Assembly: GCF_049977365.1 (NCBI RefSeq)
Contig: NZ_JBNGEN010000001.1
Coordinates: forward strand, 496,001 to 560,000
Reading direction: 5' to 3'
DNA length: 64,000 nt
Source: Brachymonas sp049977365
Lineage (GTDB): Bacteria > Pseudomonadota > Gammaproteobacteria > Burkholderiales > Burkholderiaceae_C
A program made the position numbers and the translations under genes. Below are positions 53,065 through 63,381 of the stretch, piece after piece; the stretch's first letter is position 1, and every line of letters begins with the position of its first letter. Below the pieces are notes generated by a model. It saw nothing but the letters and a program-made list of their open reading frames with translations, was not told the DNA's origin and ran no database searches.

Positions 53065-53850
53065 TCACACGGGGCCCATGCCGCCGCCCCCCTGGGCCGT
53101 GAATGCCTGCGCCCAGTAGCCGAGCGCATGGTGATCGCACAGATCGATCTTGAGCGGCGTGAGGGACACGTGTCCCTCGCCCGTGGCATGGAAGTCGGTG
53201 CCTTCGCCGTTGTCCTTGACGGGACCTGCATTGCCGATCCAGAACATGGTTTCGCCGCGCGGATTCTGCTGCCGGATCACGGGCTCGGCAGAATGGCGCC
53301 GCCCCAGCCGGCACACGCGCAGGGGCTGAAGGTCGGCATAGGGCCGGTTGGGAATGTTCACGTTGAGCAGCCAGGGCGAACTGCCCGCAGGCCGTGATGC
53401 GAGCGAAGCGCCAAGCCGCTGCACCAGTTCGCGGGCTACCCGCGCGGCATCCTCGACATGTTCCCAGCCCCGCTCCACCTGCGAGAAGGCAATGGCAGGG
53501 ACGCCGAAGAGATAGCCCTCCATGGCCGCTGCCACGGTGCCCGAATAGATGGTGTCATCGCCCATGTTGGCACCGTTGTTGATGCCCGAAACCACCAGAT
53601 CGGGCAGCTCGTCGAGGAGCCCGGTCAGGGCAATGTGCACGCAGTCTGCCGGGGTGCCATTGATATAGCGGAAGCCGTTCGCCGCCCGCTGCACGTACAG
53701 GGGAGCCGTGACGGTGAGGGCATTGGACTTGGCACTGTTGTTGTTCTCGGGGGCAACGACCTCCACGTCGGCAATGGTGTGCAGTGCATCGTGCAGTGCC
53801 ACAATGCCTGGCGCCTGGTACCCGTCGTCGTTGCTGATGAGAATCTTCAT
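53065..53850 (-). CDS. surE: 5'-nucleotidase SurE
   Basis: SurE is a stationary-phase nucleotidase and polyphosphatase. The 261-residue protein starts MKILISNDDGYQAPGI, which holds the metal-binding Asp pair, and continues with NNSAKSNALT (conserved AP...SxxS-like segment), GTPADCVHIAL and VVSGINNGANMGDDTIYSGTV. It is first in surE-pcm-nlpD. The terminal GGGGMG is a small extension. Confidence 0.95.
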   Translation of the reverse strand: MKILISNDDGYQAPGIVALHDALHTIADVEVVAPENNNSAKSNALTVTAPLYVQRAANGFRYINGTPADCVHIALTGLLDELPDLVVSGINNGANMGDDTIYSGTVAAAMEGYLFGVPAIAFSQVERGWEHVEDAARVARELVQRLGASLASRPAGSSPWLLNVNIPNRPYADLQPLRVCRLGRRHSAEPVIRQQNPRGETMFWIGNAGPVKDNGEGTDFHATGEGHVSLTPLKIDLCDHHALGYWAQAFTAQGGGGMGPV

Positions 53851-53991
53851 GGTCCTGTTCCGTCTCCCTGCCGCGGGGCGGCACTTGCAACCAATTGTAG
53901 TGGGTCTGGCACCGACAGTGCCTGCCGCGGTGCTCTCCCTGTCGCGGGGAAACCCCGATGCAGCGTTCTGCCGAGTACGGTGTGGCTGACG

Positions 53992-55134
53992 CTACGGCTG
54001 CTTCAGCGTCAGGAAGTACTTCAGAATGAAATAGTGGTCCTCGAACAGGCGATCGCGCAGCTCCTCAAGCTGCTCCACCGGCCACCAGGCGGCCTGCGCG
54101 GCATCATCGCGCCCCTGCACGGCAGGCAGAGGTGCCAGCGGATGGGAATCGGGGAGCCCAAATGCATGGGCATGACTCAGAACCCGTCCCCGCTGGCTGC
54201 GGTCCGGCGCATCGAACACCCGCCGAGCCCACAGACTGGCGCGCAGCTGGGCATCGGGCACGGCAAGGGCTGTCTCCTCGCGCAGCTCTCGCAGTGCGCC
54301 GTCCAGCAGCCGCTCGTCCGCTTCGAGAAAACCTCCTGGCAAGGCCCAGTTGCCCTGCCCCGGCACCCGTCCGCGCTGCACCAGCAGCACATGGCCGCGC
54401 TGCACCACCACGGCATCCACGGTACAGAAGATGGGCGCGAAGCCCGCTTCGGCATAGCGGAAGCGGCGCCGGTAGTCCAGCAGATATTCCCGCTCGTCCG
54501 CCAGCTGTTCCCATGCCTGCGTGGCACGGAACGTCTGCAGGAAAGCCACGGTCGAAGCAGGCAGCATGGTTGCGGCCATCCGCTGCTGGCGCGCCGCATC
54601 CTCGGGCGCACGGCCGAAGTAGCACATGCGCACATCGGTGGCATTGATACCCTCCACGTTGGCAAAGGGCACGAAGTCCCAGCCTGGGAAAAGGTGCAGG
54701 TAATAGCTGCTGTCGTCCTTGACATGCCCCACCAAAGCCACGGGCATCCCGTCGGGATGTCCGCCATCGGCGCGGATGGCTGCCTCCGCAGCCTGCCGCA
54801 CCTCGTCGATCCAGACCTGGTCGTCGTAGGGATCATCCACCACCCCGACTGCGCGCACCCGATGGCGCTCGCCTTCCTCCAGACAGCCCCGCACCATGGC
54901 CGAGCGTTCCGCCACCGTGAAGGGATTCTTGAAGCTGCGGGGCTGCCGATCGGACCCGATCACCACCACGACCTGATCCGCACAGTCCAGGCAGGCCTGC
55001 AACAGGGCTCGATGGCCCTCATGCACCGGCTGAAAGCGTCCGATCACCACGGCATAGCGATAGCGCCGCGACACGGGCGTGCTGCCGGCAAGCGAATCGG
55101 CGAAAGAATGCGCAAGGGAAGATGAGGCAGACAT
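53992..55134 (-). CDS. Bifunctional nicotinamide-nucleotide adenylyltransferase/Nudix hydrolase
   Basis: The 380-residue protein fuses two domains. Residues 28-190 are a NadM-type nucleotidyltransferase (VVIGRFQPVHEGHRALL and GSDRQPRSFKNPFT), which makes NAD from NMN. Residues 215-370 are a Nudix hydrolase with the full box GGFLEADERLLDGAL, then RELREET, the ADP-ribose pyrophosphatase type. This is the known Francisella/Synechocystis-type NMN adenylyltransferase fusion and links NAD synthesis to ADP-ribose recycling. The ATG at 55134 is chosen because the open frame upstream runs into tRNA-Val. A second ATG at 55143 is possible. Confidence 0.9.
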   Translation of the reverse strand: MSASSSLAHSFADSLAGSTPVSRRYRYAVVIGRFQPVHEGHRALLQACLDCADQVVVVIGSDRQPRSFKNPFTVAERSAMVRGCLEEGERHRVRAVGVVDDPYDDQVWIDEVRQAAEAAIRADGGHPDGMPVALVGHVKDDSSYYLHLFPGWDFVPFANVEGINATDVRMCYFGRAPEDAARQQRMAATMLPASTVAFLQTFRATQAWEQLADEREYLLDYRRRFRYAEAGFAPIFCTVDAVVVQRGHVLLVQRGRVPGQGNWALPGGFLEADERLLDGALRELREETALAVPDAQLRASLWARRVFDAPDRSQRGRVLSHAHAFGLPDSHPLAPLPAVQGRDDAAQAAWWPVEQLEELRDRLFEDHYFILKYFLTLKQP

Positions 55135-55264
55135 GCGGCACATTGTCCCATGGAGGACGGCCGACATCCGTGCATGGAGCCACCACTGCCCTTGCCCCCT
55201 GCGCCCCCTGCGGCATCGACAGCGCCTCGTCCTGCAGCAATGGGCACCTGGCAACACCCCATGC

Positions 55265-55297
55265 AAAAAGCCCGCTGGTACCTGTGTACCAGCGGGC
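55265..55297 (-). terminator. Intrinsic terminator of tRNA-Val
   Basis: A perfect 12-bp stem GCCCGCTGGTAC/GTACCAGCGGGC with a 4-base loop is followed on the minus strand by TTTTT. It lies 7 bp past the tRNA CCA end. Confidence 0.9.
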
Positions 55298-55304
55298 TTG
55301 CAAT

Positions 55305-55381
55305 TGGTAGGCGCGATTGGACTCGAACCAACGACCCCCACCATGTCAAGGTGGTGCTCTAACCAGCTGAGCTACGCGCCT
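55305..55381 (-). tRNA. tRNA-Val (anticodon GAC)
   Basis: The minus strand folds into a 77-nt cloverleaf with encoded CCA. The acceptor is AGGCGCG/CGCGCCT, the D arm GCTCAGCTGGTTAGAGC, the anticodon stem CCACC/GGTGG with loop TTGACAT (anticodon GAC) and the T loop TTCGAGT. It is followed by a strong terminator. Confidence 0.96.
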
Positions 55382-55504
55382 GTCGTCAGAAGCTGCGTAG
55401 TATAGCAGGGTTTGCACAATTTTCGCACCGCGCATCCAAAACTTCAGACAAATTGCACTTTCCTCTTTCTGGACTGCATCAGAGTCCCATGGCAGAACGG
55501 GCGT

Positions 55505-57778
55505 TCAGCGCCGCCGGGCACTGCGCACCCCGTCCATGCCGGCCAGCTCGGCCAGGGTCTTGCGCAGGCGATGCGTGTCGCTGACCTGCACGGTCAGGGT
55601 CATGTGCGTGACTTCGCGCACGATGTCGTTCTTGAGCCCGATCATGGGCATCTTCTCGCGCGCGAAGAGCTCACTGATGTCGCGCAGCAGACCCGGCCGG
55701 TCATGGGCCTGCACCAGCACATCGACGGGATAGTGCCCGACACCCTCCCGCCCCTCCTCGGCCTGCCACTGCACCTCGATGGCGCGCTCGGGGTTGTCGC
55801 GCACCATGCTGCGGTAGTTGGGACAGTCGAGCCGGTGCACGCTCACGCCCTTGCCCCGGGTGACAAAGCCCCCGATGGCATCGGGAGGGGCTGGCTTGCA
55901 GCACTTGGCGAGCTGGGTCATGAGCGAGCCCATGCCCACCACCAGCACGCCCCCCTTGGGACCGCTGCGGTGGGCATGCCGCTCCTGGAGCTGCGACTGC
56001 TTCTGCAGCAGGAATTCATCCTGCGTCAGCGGGGGCGCCTGGGGCTTGAGCACGGCCTCGATGTTGCGCAGCGAGAATTCATCCTTGCCGACCACCTCGA
56101 ACAGGGCATCGGCACCATCGAATCCGAGCTGGGCTGCCAGTTCGTCGAGCTTGACGGCCGTGCGGCCTTCGCGCTGCAGGAGTTTCTCGACGGCATCGCG
56201 GCCCTTCTCGATGGTTTCCTGCTGGGCACGGGCATTGAACCAGGCACGCACCTTGGCCCGCGCACGGTTGCTGACGATGTATTTCTGATCGGAACTGAGC
56301 CAGTCGAGCGAGGGTCCCCCCTCCTTGGCGGCAATGATCTCGACGGTCTGGCCGTTGCGCAAAGGGGTATTGAGCGGCACCATCGCCCCATCCACGCGCG
56401 CGCCCCGGCACCGATGCCCGAGGCTGGTGTGCACGCTGTAGGCAAAATCCACGGGCGTGGCGCCTGCCGGCAGCTCGATCACGGCCGCTTCGGGGGTGAG
56501 CACATAGATCTTGTCTTCGAGCACGGCAGCGAGCTGGGCCGCGTCGGGGGCTGCATCCTCGTTGCCGGTGGCAGAAAAATCCCGCTCCCATGCCAGCAGC
56601 TGCCGCAGCACGGCAATCTTGGCGTCGTAGGCACTGTTGGCGGTGTGTCCGGCATAGCCCTTGGTCCCGGCTTCCTTGTAGGCCCAGTGGGCAGCCACCC
56701 CGCTTTCGGCATGCTCGTGCATGGCCTGGGTACGAATCTGGATTTCGAGCGGGCGCTCGGGCTGACCTTGCTCGTGTTCGCGCACCACGGTGTGCAGCGA
56801 CTGATAGCCGTTGGCCTTGGGCTTGACGATGTAGTCGTCGAATTCGGAAGGGATGGCCTCGAAGCGCGTATGCACCCAGCTGAGTGCCTCATAGCAGTCT
56901 TCGACCGTCGGCACGATGATGCGCAGCGCCATCACGTCATAGACATGGCTGAAGTCGAGCCCCTTGCCGCGCATTTTCTTGACGATGCTGTAGATGTGCT
57001 TGGGCCGCGCCTGCACGTTGGCGCTGATGCCCTGCGCCAGCAGGCCGGCATGCACCGTCTCGCGCAACCGGGCCGCGCGCTGCTCGCGCTCGACGCGCTT
57101 CTCGTCGAGCCAGCGCGCGACCTGCCGATAGGTATCGGGCTCCAGAAAGCGGAAGGAGAGGTCTTCCATCTCCCACTTGATCTGCCAGATGCCCAGCCGG
57201 TTGGCCAGCGGCGCCAGCACATGCAGGGATTCGTAGGCCAGCGCATAGGGCGCCACTTCCTTGACCGCCGCATAGTGCCGGAGGGTCTGCAGCCGCGAGG
57301 CCAGACGCAGCAGGATCACGCGCAGGTCGCGCGAGAAGGCCAGCAGCATCTTGCGCACGGCCTCGATCTGCTCGGCCTGCTCCTGGGGGGTGGTGGCTCC
57401 GGGCTGGTTGCGCTGGTGCTGCTGCAGATGCATGAGCCGGGTGGCCTGCAAGGCCAGGTGCGCATAGCTTTCGCCAAAGACCTGGGTGATCATTTCCTGC
57501 GGCCGGCTCAGATGCTCGGACGCATAGACCAGATAGGCGGCTGCCTGCAGGGAGGGGGCCCCTCCCATCTGCTCCAGGATGCGTGCTACGCCATCGGCAT
57601 GCACCAGGGCGTTTTCGCCCGTTCCGAGCTGCACGCTGGCCAGAAGAGGACTGGCGAACTGGCGGGCCTGGGTCAGCACATCGGCCGGCTCCGGCAGGCT
57701 GCCGGCAGTGGCATGCACGATGTGGGCCACATCCTCGGGAGAGGCTGAAGAATCGGACAGAGAGGAAGAGGCAATCAT
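55505..57778 (-). CDS. relA: RelA, (p)ppGpp synthetase
   Basis: RelA makes (p)ppGpp on stalled ribosomes. The protein has about 757 residues. The N-terminal pseudo-hydrolase domain lacks the HD metal pair (the region reads YASEHLSRPQEM), so it is monofunctional. The synthetase domain carries RPKHIYSIVKKM, YDVMALRII and FDDYIVKPKANGYQSLHTVV (residues 240-340). TGS (IELPAGATPVDFAYSVHTSLGH) near 435-455, a zinc-finger/CC region (CCKPAPPDAIGGFVTRGKGV), and a C-terminal ACT domain follow. An ATG three codons upstream (57787) is an alternative start. Confidence 0.92.
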   Translation of the reverse strand: MIASSSLSDSSASPEDVAHIVHATAGSLPEPADVLTQARQFASPLLASVQLGTGENALVHADGVARILEQMGGAPSLQAAAYLVYASEHLSRPQEMITQVFGESYAHLALQATRLMHLQQHQRNQPGATTPQEQAEQIEAVRKMLLAFSRDLRVILLRLASRLQTLRHYAAVKEVAPYALAYESLHVLAPLANRLGIWQIKWEMEDLSFRFLEPDTYRQVARWLDEKRVEREQRAARLRETVHAGLLAQGISANVQARPKHIYSIVKKMRGKGLDFSHVYDVMALRIIVPTVEDCYEALSWVHTRFEAIPSEFDDYIVKPKANGYQSLHTVVREHEQGQPERPLEIQIRTQAMHEHAESGVAAHWAYKEAGTKGYAGHTANSAYDAKIAVLRQLLAWERDFSATGNEDAAPDAAQLAAVLEDKIYVLTPEAAVIELPAGATPVDFAYSVHTSLGHRCRGARVDGAMVPLNTPLRNGQTVEIIAAKEGGPSLDWLSSDQKYIVSNRARAKVRAWFNARAQQETIEKGRDAVEKLLQREGRTAVKLDELAAQLGFDGADALFEVVGKDEFSLRNIEAVLKPQAPPLTQDEFLLQKQSQLQERHAHRSGPKGGVLVVGMGSLMTQLAKCCKPAPPDAIGGFVTRGKGVSVHRLDCPNYRSMVRDNPERAIEVQWQAEEGREGVGHYPVDVLVQAHDRPGLLRDISELFAREKMPMIGLKNDIVREVTHMTLTVQVSDTHRLRKTLAELAGMDGVRSARRR

Positions 57779-57832
57779 GGGAATCACACCGGAAGCAGGC
57801 CTGGGAAGCCCCCGCCTGCGCCCGTCAGTCAG

Positions 57833-58780
57833 TCAGACACGGGAAACACCGGAACTCCCGAGCAGGAAGTCGGCAATCGGCTGCATCTCTGCGGCATGGT
57901 CGAGGGCAGGCGCATGCCCGGCCCCGGCAATCTCGACCACGTGCGCATGGGGGCCGCGCATCTGCATGGCGTGTGCGGCTTCCGGGGTCAGGAGGTCGGA
58001 CTCCGCACCCCGGATCACGAGCGTGGGAGTGGAGAGGGCATCGTAGAGCTTCCACAGCACCTGGGTGCCCGCATCGAAGGCCTCGCGAGGCACCTCGCGA
58101 AAGGCATCGGCCAGGGCCGGATCATAGTGCAGACGCAGCCCCCCGGCAGGATGGGGACGGAGCATGGGCCGGTTCAGCCGTGCCCACTCCTCCGGCGTGT
58201 GAGGGCCAAATGCCGCGAAGCGCTCCTGAAGGGCCTGCAGCGCCTCGGCCTCCGATGCGTAATGCCCGGTATCCCCCGCATAGGCCCCTATGCGGGCCAC
58301 CGAGGCATGGGTGATCTGCGGGCCCACGTCGTTGAGCACCAGATGCGCCAGGGAAGGCACCCCGGCCGGCCATGCGGCGCTGCCCTGGAGCGAGGCCAGC
58401 CCCATGCCGATCAATCCTCCCATGCTGGTTCCCACCCAGTCCAGGGTGTCGACGGGAGCCTGCTGCGCGAGCCGGGTCAGCAGCTGCACCATGCCCTGCA
58501 CATAGACCGGAATCTGGTAGAGCGCAGGATCGGGCAGCCATGCGCTCTGCCCACGTCCCGGCACATCGGGGCACACGATGCGCAGCGGGGGCAGTCCCCG
58601 CCGGTGGGCCTGCTCGATCAGCTCGCTCGCAAGGGCATCGAAGTCGCGCCCCTGGCGGGTCAGGCCATGCACGCACAGCACCACATGCCCTGCTGCGGGT
58701 TCCCCCCATTGCCAGTACCCCATGCGTACGGCATGGTCACCGAGGGTGCATACAATGTGCTCGAGTACTGGTTGACTCAT
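57833..58780 (-). CDS. Alpha/beta hydrolase
   Basis: This 315-residue serine hydrolase has the nucleophile elbow GTSMGG near residue 112, the oxyanion-loop segment VLCVHGLTRQGRDFD near 32, the acid in RGAESDLLTPEAA and the His in IAGAGHAPALDH. It resembles esterases often found beside polyhydroxybutyrate genes, and the divergent neighbour is 3-hydroxybutyrate dehydrogenase. Substrate is unknown. The start at 58780 (MSQPVLEH) is chosen over a longer frame with no conserved features. Confidence 0.85.
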   Translation of the reverse strand: MSQPVLEHIVCTLGDHAVRMGYWQWGEPAAGHVVLCVHGLTRQGRDFDALASELIEQAHRRGLPPLRIVCPDVPGRGQSAWLPDPALYQIPVYVQGMVQLLTRLAQQAPVDTLDWVGTSMGGLIGMGLASLQGSAAWPAGVPSLAHLVLNDVGPQITHASVARIGAYAGDTGHYASEAEALQALQERFAAFGPHTPEEWARLNRPMLRPHPAGGLRLHYDPALADAFREVPREAFDAGTQVLWKLYDALSTPTLVIRGAESDLLTPEAAHAMQMRGPHAHVVEIAGAGHAPALDHAAEMQPIADFLLGSSGVSRV

Positions 58781-58895
58781 GATGTGTCCCGGACGGAAAG
58801 ACCTGATCTTGCACCATGCAGGCCCGGCTTCCGAGAAAGCCCCTTCGGCCCGCATCCTCATTTCATCCTACCTGAATTCACCAAGGAGATTCATG

Positions 58896-59678
58896 ATGTT
58901 GAAAGGCAAGACAGCGCTGGTGACCGGCTCCACGAGCGGAATCGGGCTCGGCATCGCCAAGGCCCTGGCGGCACAGGGTGCCAATGTGGTGCTCAACGGC
59001 TTCGGCGACCACGCCGGCCCCGAAGACGAGGTGCGACAGGCTGGGGCGGCATACGGCATCTCCACGGCCTACCATGGCGCAGACATGAGCAAGCCCACCG
59101 AGATCGAGGACATGATGGCCTTTGCGGCCCAGACTTTCGGCCGCGTGGACATCCTGGTCAACAATGCAGGCATCCAGCATGTGGCCCGGATCGAGGACTT
59201 TCCGGTCGAGAAGTGGAATGCCATTCTCGCCATCAACCTCACGAGCGCCTTCCACACCACGCGCCTCGCACTGCCTGCCATGCAGCAGGTCAACTGGGGC
59301 CGCATCATCAATGTGGCCTCTGCACACGGCCTGGTCGCCTCGGCACAGAAGTCTGCCTACGTCGCTGCCAAGCACGGCATCGTGGGCCTGACCAAGGTCA
59401 CGGCGCTCGAAAACGCCACCTCCGGCGTCACCTGCAACGCCATCTGCCCCGGATGGGTACTGACTCCGCTGGTGCAGAAACAGATCGATGCCCGCGCCGC
59501 CGCCGAGCACATCCCGGTGGAACAGGCCAAGGTGGAGCTGCTGCGCGAGAAAGAGCCCTCGCTCGAATTCACCACTCCCGATGAACTGGGGCAACTGGCT
59601 GTGTTCTTCTGCTCGCCTGCGGGCAACAATGTGCGCGGCGTGGCCTGGAACATGGACGGAGGCTGGGTCGCACAGTGA
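58896..59678 (+). CDS. bdhA: 3-hydroxybutyrate dehydrogenase
   Basis: This 260-residue short-chain dehydrogenase interconverts 3-hydroxybutyrate and acetoacetate in PHB/ketone-body metabolism. The NAD-binding motif TGSTSGIGLGIA is near residue 11, NNAGIQHVARIEDFP near 88, and the catalytic Tyr-x-x-x-Lys in SAYVAAKHG near 153. NAICPGWVLTPLVQKQI and the C-terminal GGWVAQ are hallmarks of BdhA. AAGGAG lies 7 bp before the second ATG (58896) and 4 bp before the first (58893), so I chose 58896. Confidence 0.93.
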   Translation: MLKGKTALVTGSTSGIGLGIAKALAAQGANVVLNGFGDHAGPEDEVRQAGAAYGISTAYHGADMSKPTEIEDMMAFAAQTFGRVDILVNNAGIQHVARIEDFPVEKWNAILAINLTSAFHTTRLALPAMQQVNWGRIINVASAHGLVASAQKSAYVAAKHGIVGLTKVTALENATSGVTCNAICPGWVLTPLVQKQIDARAAAEHIPVEQAKVELLREKEPSLEFTTPDELGQLAVFFCSPAGNNVRGVAWNMDGGWVAQ

Positions 59679-59784
59679 TGCCATCCTCCCCCTGCAGGAC
59701 AGGCGCTTCCGATCCATGGTAAGGTCGGCGCTCCCTGCCCCCTGAAGGAGCAGATCCCGGCCGCAGACATTCTGCCCGGCCCCA

Positions 59785-59822
59785 TCGGGCCATCCATGCG
59801 ACTTGTGTCATGGATGGCCCGA
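59785..59822 (+). terminator. Strong hairpin after bdhA
   Basis: A perfect 14-bp stem, TCGGGCCATCCATG and its complement, with a 10-base loop lies 107 bp after the bdhA stop. The T tract after it is weak (AGTCTTTGG), so it may be a terminator or an mRNA structure before the efflux gene. Confidence 0.6.
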
Positions 59823-59866
59823 AGTCTTTGGCCCTCTGAGCCGTTCCCACTTTCCCTTCCATCGCC

Positions 59867-61063
59867 TTGCTGTCTCCCTATTTCCGCTACCTGCTGATGC
59901 TCTCGGCCCTCACCATGGTGGGGCCTCTGGCCATCGACAGCTATCTGCCCTCGTTTGCCGCCATCCGTGCCGATCTGCACACCACGGATGTGCTGATGCA
60001 GCAGACGCTGAGTCTGTTTCTCTATGCCTTTGCGGGCATGATGCTTTTTTATGGCACGCTCGCCGATGCCTTCGGACGTCGCCGCGTCATTCTGGTGTCG
60101 CTGGTGCTGTACATCGCAGGATCGCTCGGCGGAGCACTGAGCACCGGCATCGAAAGTCTGCTCGTCTTCCGGGTACTGCAGGGCCTGGGCGCGGGCGGGG
60201 GAGCCGTGGTGGGGCGCGCCATCGTGCGGGATCTGTACCGGGGCGCCGAGGCCCAGCGCATGATGTCGCACATGACCATGGTGTTCGGACTCGCACCGGC
60301 CATCGCCCCCATCCTGGGCGGCTGGCTGCAGGTCCATCTCGGATGGCGCTCGGTCTTCTGGTTCGCCACCCTGTTCGGTGCCCTCATGTTTGCCCTGTGC
60401 TGGAAGGGGCTGCCCGAAACCCTTCCTCCCGAACAGCGCCAGCCCTTCCTGCCTTCCGTGATCGTGCGTCAGTATGTGGAATGCACGCTGCACCTGCGGT
60501 TCATGCTGCTGGTGGTCGTGCTGGCACTGTCGTTTGCAGGCTTCTCGCTCTACATCGGATCGGCGTCCCACTTCATCATGGACATCCTCCACCTGCCCGA
60601 AACGGCCTTTGGCTGGATGTTCATCCCCCTCGTGACCGGCTTGATCGGCGGGTCTGCCATTGCCAGCCGCCTCGCCCACCGCATCTCGCGTCCGCGCATG
60701 GTCGTGATGGCCTTTGGCATCATGGCGCTCGCAGGCTCCTTCAATCTCGCATACAACCTTCTGGCCGCTCCCCATGCCACGGTGCCCTGGGCCGTGCTGC
60801 CTCTGCTGATCTATTCGTTCGGGCTGTCCTTCTTGACCCCGGCCGTCACCATGACTGCCATGGACTACTTCCCGCGCAACCAGGGCCTGGCGTCTTCGCT
60901 GCAGTCCTTCGTGCAGATGGTGGTCTTTGCCAGCATGGCGGGGTTTGTGGTGCCACTGCTGTTCGACAGCAGCATCAAGCTGGCCTGGGGCATGGTCGGG
61001 GCCGGCACGGCCAGCCTGTGCTGCTACCTCACCTTTGCCGCCCTGCGACGTCGGCAAACCTGA
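59867..61063 (+). CDS. Bcr/CflA-type MFS drug efflux transporter
   Basis: The 398-residue permease has 12 membrane segments and the Bcr/CflA signatures: MVGPLAIDSYLPSFAAI near residue 17 and GTLADAFGRRRVILVSL near 62. A further segment, FRVLQGLGAGGGAVVGRAIVRDLY, lies near 100-123. It probably exports drugs or small peptides. The frame starts at a TTG (59867); the first ATG, at 59897, would remove ten residues in front of TM1 and is also plausible. It is single, on the same strand as bdhA and ribBX. Confidence 0.87.
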   Translation: MLSPYFRYLLMLSALTMVGPLAIDSYLPSFAAIRADLHTTDVLMQQTLSLFLYAFAGMMLFYGTLADAFGRRRVILVSLVLYIAGSLGGALSTGIESLLVFRVLQGLGAGGGAVVGRAIVRDLYRGAEAQRMMSHMTMVFGLAPAIAPILGGWLQVHLGWRSVFWFATLFGALMFALCWKGLPETLPPEQRQPFLPSVIVRQYVECTLHLRFMLLVVVLALSFAGFSLYIGSASHFIMDILHLPETAFGWMFIPLVTGLIGGSAIASRLAHRISRPRMVVMAFGIMALAGSFNLAYNLLAAPHATVPWAVLPLLIYSFGLSFLTPAVTMTAMDYFPRNQGLASSLQSFVQMVVFASMAGFVVPLLFDSSIKLAWGMVGAGTASLCCYLTFAALRRRQT

Positions 61064-61068
61064 CGGGC

Positions 61069-61108
61069 GCCGCACCGGATGCGCACGGCCGCCCGTGCCT
61101 GGTGCGGC
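61069..61108 (+). repeat. Nested inverted repeat before ribBX
   Basis: GCCGCACC at 61069-61076 pairs with GGTGCGGC at 61101-61108. Inside, GCACGG/CCGTGC form a second perfect stem. There is no T tract. It lies between the efflux gene and ribBX and does not show the conserved motifs of an FMN riboswitch. Confidence 0.5.
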
Positions 61109-61187
61109 ATGGACATCCCCGCCTCCCCTCCCCACGCGCCCTTGCGCGATAATACGAACTATTTTTCGAATCAAGGCTCATCCCTCC

Positions 61188-62318
<1,131 letters not shown>

Positions 62319-62332
62319 AGGACTCCTTTCCC

Positions 62333-62818
62333 ATGAAAAACGCAAACCAGGGCGACATCGCCAGCCTCACCAGCCAGCTCGACGGCAAGAAGCTCCGCAT
62401 CGGCATCGTGCAGGCACGCTTCAACGAAGACATCACCAACGCACTGGCCGAATCCTGCCTGGCCGAACTCATGAAGCTCGGCGTGAAGGCCAAGAACGTC
62501 ACCCTCGTGCAGGTACCCGGTGCACTGGAAGTGCCCCTGGCCCTGCAGGGTCTGGCCGACCGCTCCGACTACGATGCCCTCATCGCCCTCGGCTGCATCA
62601 TCCGCGGCGAGACCTACCACTTCGAGCTGGTGGCCAACGAATCCGGAGCAGGCGTGACGCGCGTGGCGCTGGACCACGGTCTGCCGGTGGCAAACGCCAT
62701 CCTCACCGTCGAGAACCTCAAGCAGGCCAAGGACCGCCAGATCGAAAAAGGCACCGATGCCGCCCGCGTGGCTGTCGAAATGGCCCTTCTGATGCGCAGC
62801 ATGGTGAAAGTGGCATGA
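62333..62818 (+). CDS. ribH: 6,7-dimethyl-8-ribityllumazine synthase
   Basis: RibH condenses the product of DHBP synthase with the ribityl-uracil in the penultimate step of riboflavin synthesis. The 161-residue protein shows GIVQARFNEDITNALAES, VPGALEVPLALQGL and the active-site stretch IIRGETYHFELVANESG, containing the catalytic His. GAAGGA lies about 10 bp upstream of the ATG. It follows ribBX by 14 bp and overlaps nusB by 4 bp. Confidence 0.95.
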   Translation: MKNANQGDIASLTSQLDGKKLRIGIVQARFNEDITNALAESCLAELMKLGVKAKNVTLVQVPGALEVPLALQGLADRSDYDALIALGCIIRGETYHFELVANESGAGVTRVALDHGLPVANAILTVENLKQAKDRQIEKGTDAARVAVEMALLMRSMVKVA

Positions 62819-63375
62819 ATTCCTCCTCCCGCACCTCTCCCGCCTCCGAGCTGACCCCCGAGCAGGCCCTGGCCCACAGCGTGCAGGCCGACCATGCGCC
62901 GGCCCCTGCCGAGCCCCCTGCTCCTCGCAAGCACACCGGCAAGACCGGACGCAGCCGCGCGCGCGAATTCATCCTGCAGGCGCTCTACCAGTATCTGGTG
63001 GGGCACAACGACGCTGCCGCCATCGACCAGTTCACCCGTGAACTCACTGGATTCCACAAGGGCGACGCCGCGCATTTCGATGCCGTCTTCCACGGATGCG
63101 TGCAGGAAGCCGAGGCGCTCGATGCCCAAATTGCCCCCCATCTCGATCGGGGCTGGAAGGAAATCTCCCCGGTCGAACATGCCTGCATGTGGATCGGCGT
63201 ATACGAATTCCAGCATTTCCCGGATGTGCCCTGGCGCGTCGTGATCAACGAGTGCATCGAGCTGGCCAAGGCCTTCGGTGGTACGGACGGGCACAAATAC
63301 GTCAACGGCGTTCTCAACGCCGTGGCTCCCGAGCTGCGCGCACTGGAGGTCGAAGCCGACCGCCAACGGAGCTGA
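62815..63375 (+). CDS. nusB: Transcription antitermination factor NusB
   Basis: NusB, with NusE (S10), binds boxA RNA in rRNA leaders. The 186-residue protein has a nonconserved Pro/Ala-rich first 40 residues. The all-helical NusB fold follows: RSRAREFILQALYQYL near 45, ISPVEHACMWIGVYEF, and VPWRVVINECIELAKAFGGTDGHKYVNGVL at the C-terminus. The ATG overlaps the ribH stop (ATGA), the standard ribH-nusB coupling in proteobacteria. Confidence 0.94.
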   Translation: MNSSSRTSPASELTPEQALAHSVQADHAPAPAEPPAPRKHTGKTGRSRAREFILQALYQYLVGHNDAAAIDQFTRELTGFHKGDAAHFDAVFHGCVQEAEALDAQIAPHLDRGWKEISPVEHACMWIGVYEFQHFPDVPWRVVINECIELAKAFGGTDGHKYVNGVLNAVAPELRALEVEADRQRS

Positions 63376-63381
63376 CCTGCC

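Noticed and set aside
54132..54647. Plus-strand frame of 171 codons over the NadM-Nudix gene
   Set aside because: It is antisense to clear adenylyltransferase and Nudix motifs and is Arg/Pro/Ala-rich shadow.
61064..61187. FMN riboswitch before ribBX
   Set aside because: The spacer holds a nested hairpin but is only 124 bp and lacks the conserved FMN aptamer segments.
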